A stretch of DNA of 13,322 bases from Microcaldota archaeon (GTDB lineage Archaea > Micrarchaeota > Micrarchaeia > Anstonellales > Anstonellaceae). Under the pieces are notes generated by a model. The model saw only the letters and a program-made list of their open reading frames with translations, did no database searches and was not told the origin of the DNA. The stretch spans positions 1 through 13,322 of the forward strand of contig JAKAME010000039.1 in NCBI GenBank assembly GCA_021813025.1, written 5' to 3'. Shown in pieces: positions 12,710-13,322 of this stretch. A program made the translations under genes and the position numbers. Every line of letters starts with the position of its first letter. Position 1 is the stretch's first letter.

Positions 12710-12967
12710 CTATTTGTATGCGCAGCGGCCGCTGCTCTGGCCACTTGCAATCTCGCACGTCAGCTGGCTGCCGGCAACATTGTTGGGGTTGCAGTCCGGC
12801 GTGCTGGTGCAGCCGTTACCCGCGTGCAGCGCGTCCTCGGTCTTGACGTCCATGCCCTTTGCCGCGGTGTTCACTGTCTTTGTCATCTGGGTGTAGACTA
12901 TGGCCACCAGCGCGAGAATCAGCACCAGCAGAATCAGCATTTCGGCAGAAAGTTGTCCCTTGACCAT
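12710..12967 (-). CDS. Small class III signal peptide (pilin-like) protein, 85 aa
   Basis: The protein starts MVKGQLSAEMLILLVLILAL and the hydrophobic helix runs to about residue 27. KGQLSAEM matches the Q-x-S-x-E class III signal, so it is a likely prepilin cut after Gly4. The mature part is short (about 55 residues after the helix) with four cysteines spaced x5, x11 and x10 (GCTSTPDC, LTCEI, GRCAY), which suggests two disulfides. The start is supported by gaggtgg, about seven bases upstream. It shares the TATA box at 13004-13012 with the divergent 13037 gene and heads a two-gene unit. It could be a minor pilin or an adhesin-like small pilin. Confidence 0.8.
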   Translation of the reverse strand: MVKGQLSAEMLILLVLILALVAIVYTQMTKTVNTAAKGMDVKTEDALHAGNGCTSTPDCNPNNVAGSQLTCEIASGQSSGRCAYK

Positions 12968-13003
12968 GCGCCACCACCTCTCGCTCTATGCTGCCTCGCG
13001 CAG

Positions 13004-13012
13004 CTTTATAAG
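13004..13012. promoter_or_regulatory. Shared TATA-like box of the divergent pilin genes
   Basis: The element ctttataag has the palindromic core TTATAA (13006-13011). It lies 29 bases before ATG 13037 on the plus strand; on the minus strand it would start transcription near 12982, giving a short leader that includes the SD of the 12967 gene. Confidence 0.5.
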
Positions 13013-13036
13013 GGTTTTAACTCAATCGCTGGCCTG

Positions 13037-13322
13037 ATGGAACGCCGACAGCAGGGCTTTGTGTTTTCCTTGGACGCCTTCGTCGCCTTCTCGCTAATCC
13101 TCATAGCCATCCAGTCCATAGTCATAGTCTCCTCAAGCCCTGCCGGCTATTACCCAAGCCTGCTGCAGGCGCAGTTTCTGGCCAAGGACACCCTGCACGC
13201 GATTTCCACCGCCCAGCTTGACTCCGGGCGCAGCGTGCTGGCCGACGCCAGCGGCCCCATCTCGCGCGGCGGGCCCCTGCTGCCCACCGACCCAATCATC
13301 GAGGTGAGCGACAAGATAATCC
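13037..13322 (+). CDS. Pilin-like protein, 'SLDA' type, 5' part only
   Basis: The frame from ATG 13037 stays open to the right edge, so only 95 residues are seen. The start reads MERRQQGFVFSLDAFVAFSL, followed by a hydrophobic helix to about residue 34. The GFxFSLDAxxA pattern with a basic start is common in archaeal pilin-like proteins of DPANN lineages, where it replaces the Q-x-S-x-E class III form; this assignment is from memory of such sequences and not certain. The stretch after it (SPAGYYPSLLQAQFLAKDTL, then Ser/Ala/Gly/Pro-rich) would be extracellular. It is divergent from the small pilin-like genes and shares their promoter, so they probably act together in one surface structure. Confidence 0.65.
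   Translation, partial: MERRQQGFVFSLDAFVAFSLILIAIQSIVIVSSSPAGYYPSLLQAQFLAKDTLHAISTAQLDSGRSVLADASGPISRGGPLLPTDPIIEVSDKII

Noticed and set aside
1..13322. CRISPR array, rRNA, complete insertion sequence or att site
   Set aside because: No regularly spaced repeats, no rRNA-like sequence and no terminal inverted repeats with target duplication were seen; the 17-base and 30-base repeats are isolated.

Overview
The window looks like archaeal chromosome, GC-rich, most plausibly from a small-genome (DPANN/Micrarchaeota- or Diapherotrites-like) or related euryarchaeal lineage. Evidence: an archaeal-type D-aminoacyl-tRNA deacylase (DtdA), class III signal peptides of archaeal type IV pilins (two genes at the right end), an archaeal 'SLDA'-type pilin-like protein, and TATA-like boxes about 25-29 bases upstream of many start codons with no room for a Shine-Dalgarno (SD) site, i.e. 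leaderless mRNAs. Lineage assignment is inference from gene content. Gene density is very high; no gene-free stretch exceeds 300 bases (the longest, about 230, is 3310-3538), and no rRNA, tRNA, CRISPR or complete insertion sequence was seen.

Left part (1-1607): a partial helix-turn-helix gene leaving the window on the minus strand, then three plus-strand genes: an AbrB-ACT fusion regulator, a 61-residue orphan preceded by an unusual duplicated AGTGGG element, and an ACT-like protein. Region 1627-4608: a DEAD-box RNA helicase with a long RGG-type tail (minus), a Tat/lipoprotein-like exported protein whose signal peptide carries a 30-base tandem duplication (minus), and a winged-helix-like regulator (plus). 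Region 4610-6479: a small helical protein of unknown function (minus), a VapBC-type toxin-antitoxin pair with overlapping genes, and a PLP-binding YggS/PLPBP protein.

Middle (6497-10134): a ThiF/MoeB-family adenylyltransferase and dtdA diverge from what looks like a single shared TATA element equidistant from both ATGs; then a SAM-dependent methyltransferase and a 265-residue protein I do not recognise, whose start codon is directly preceded by a long inverted repeat that contains its SD.

Right part (10155-13322): a minus-strand operon lemA - four-helix membrane protein - htpX (membrane quality control), a minus-strand pair of short cysteine-bearing class III signal peptide proteins (pilin-like), and a divergent pilin-like gene running off the right edge. 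The last two units again share a symmetric TATA box. No single large novel system is evident; the best leads are the 9311-9336 operator/hairpin with its orphan gene, the AbrB-ACT/AGTGGG region, the shared symmetric promoters, and the LemA-4TM-HtpX unit.
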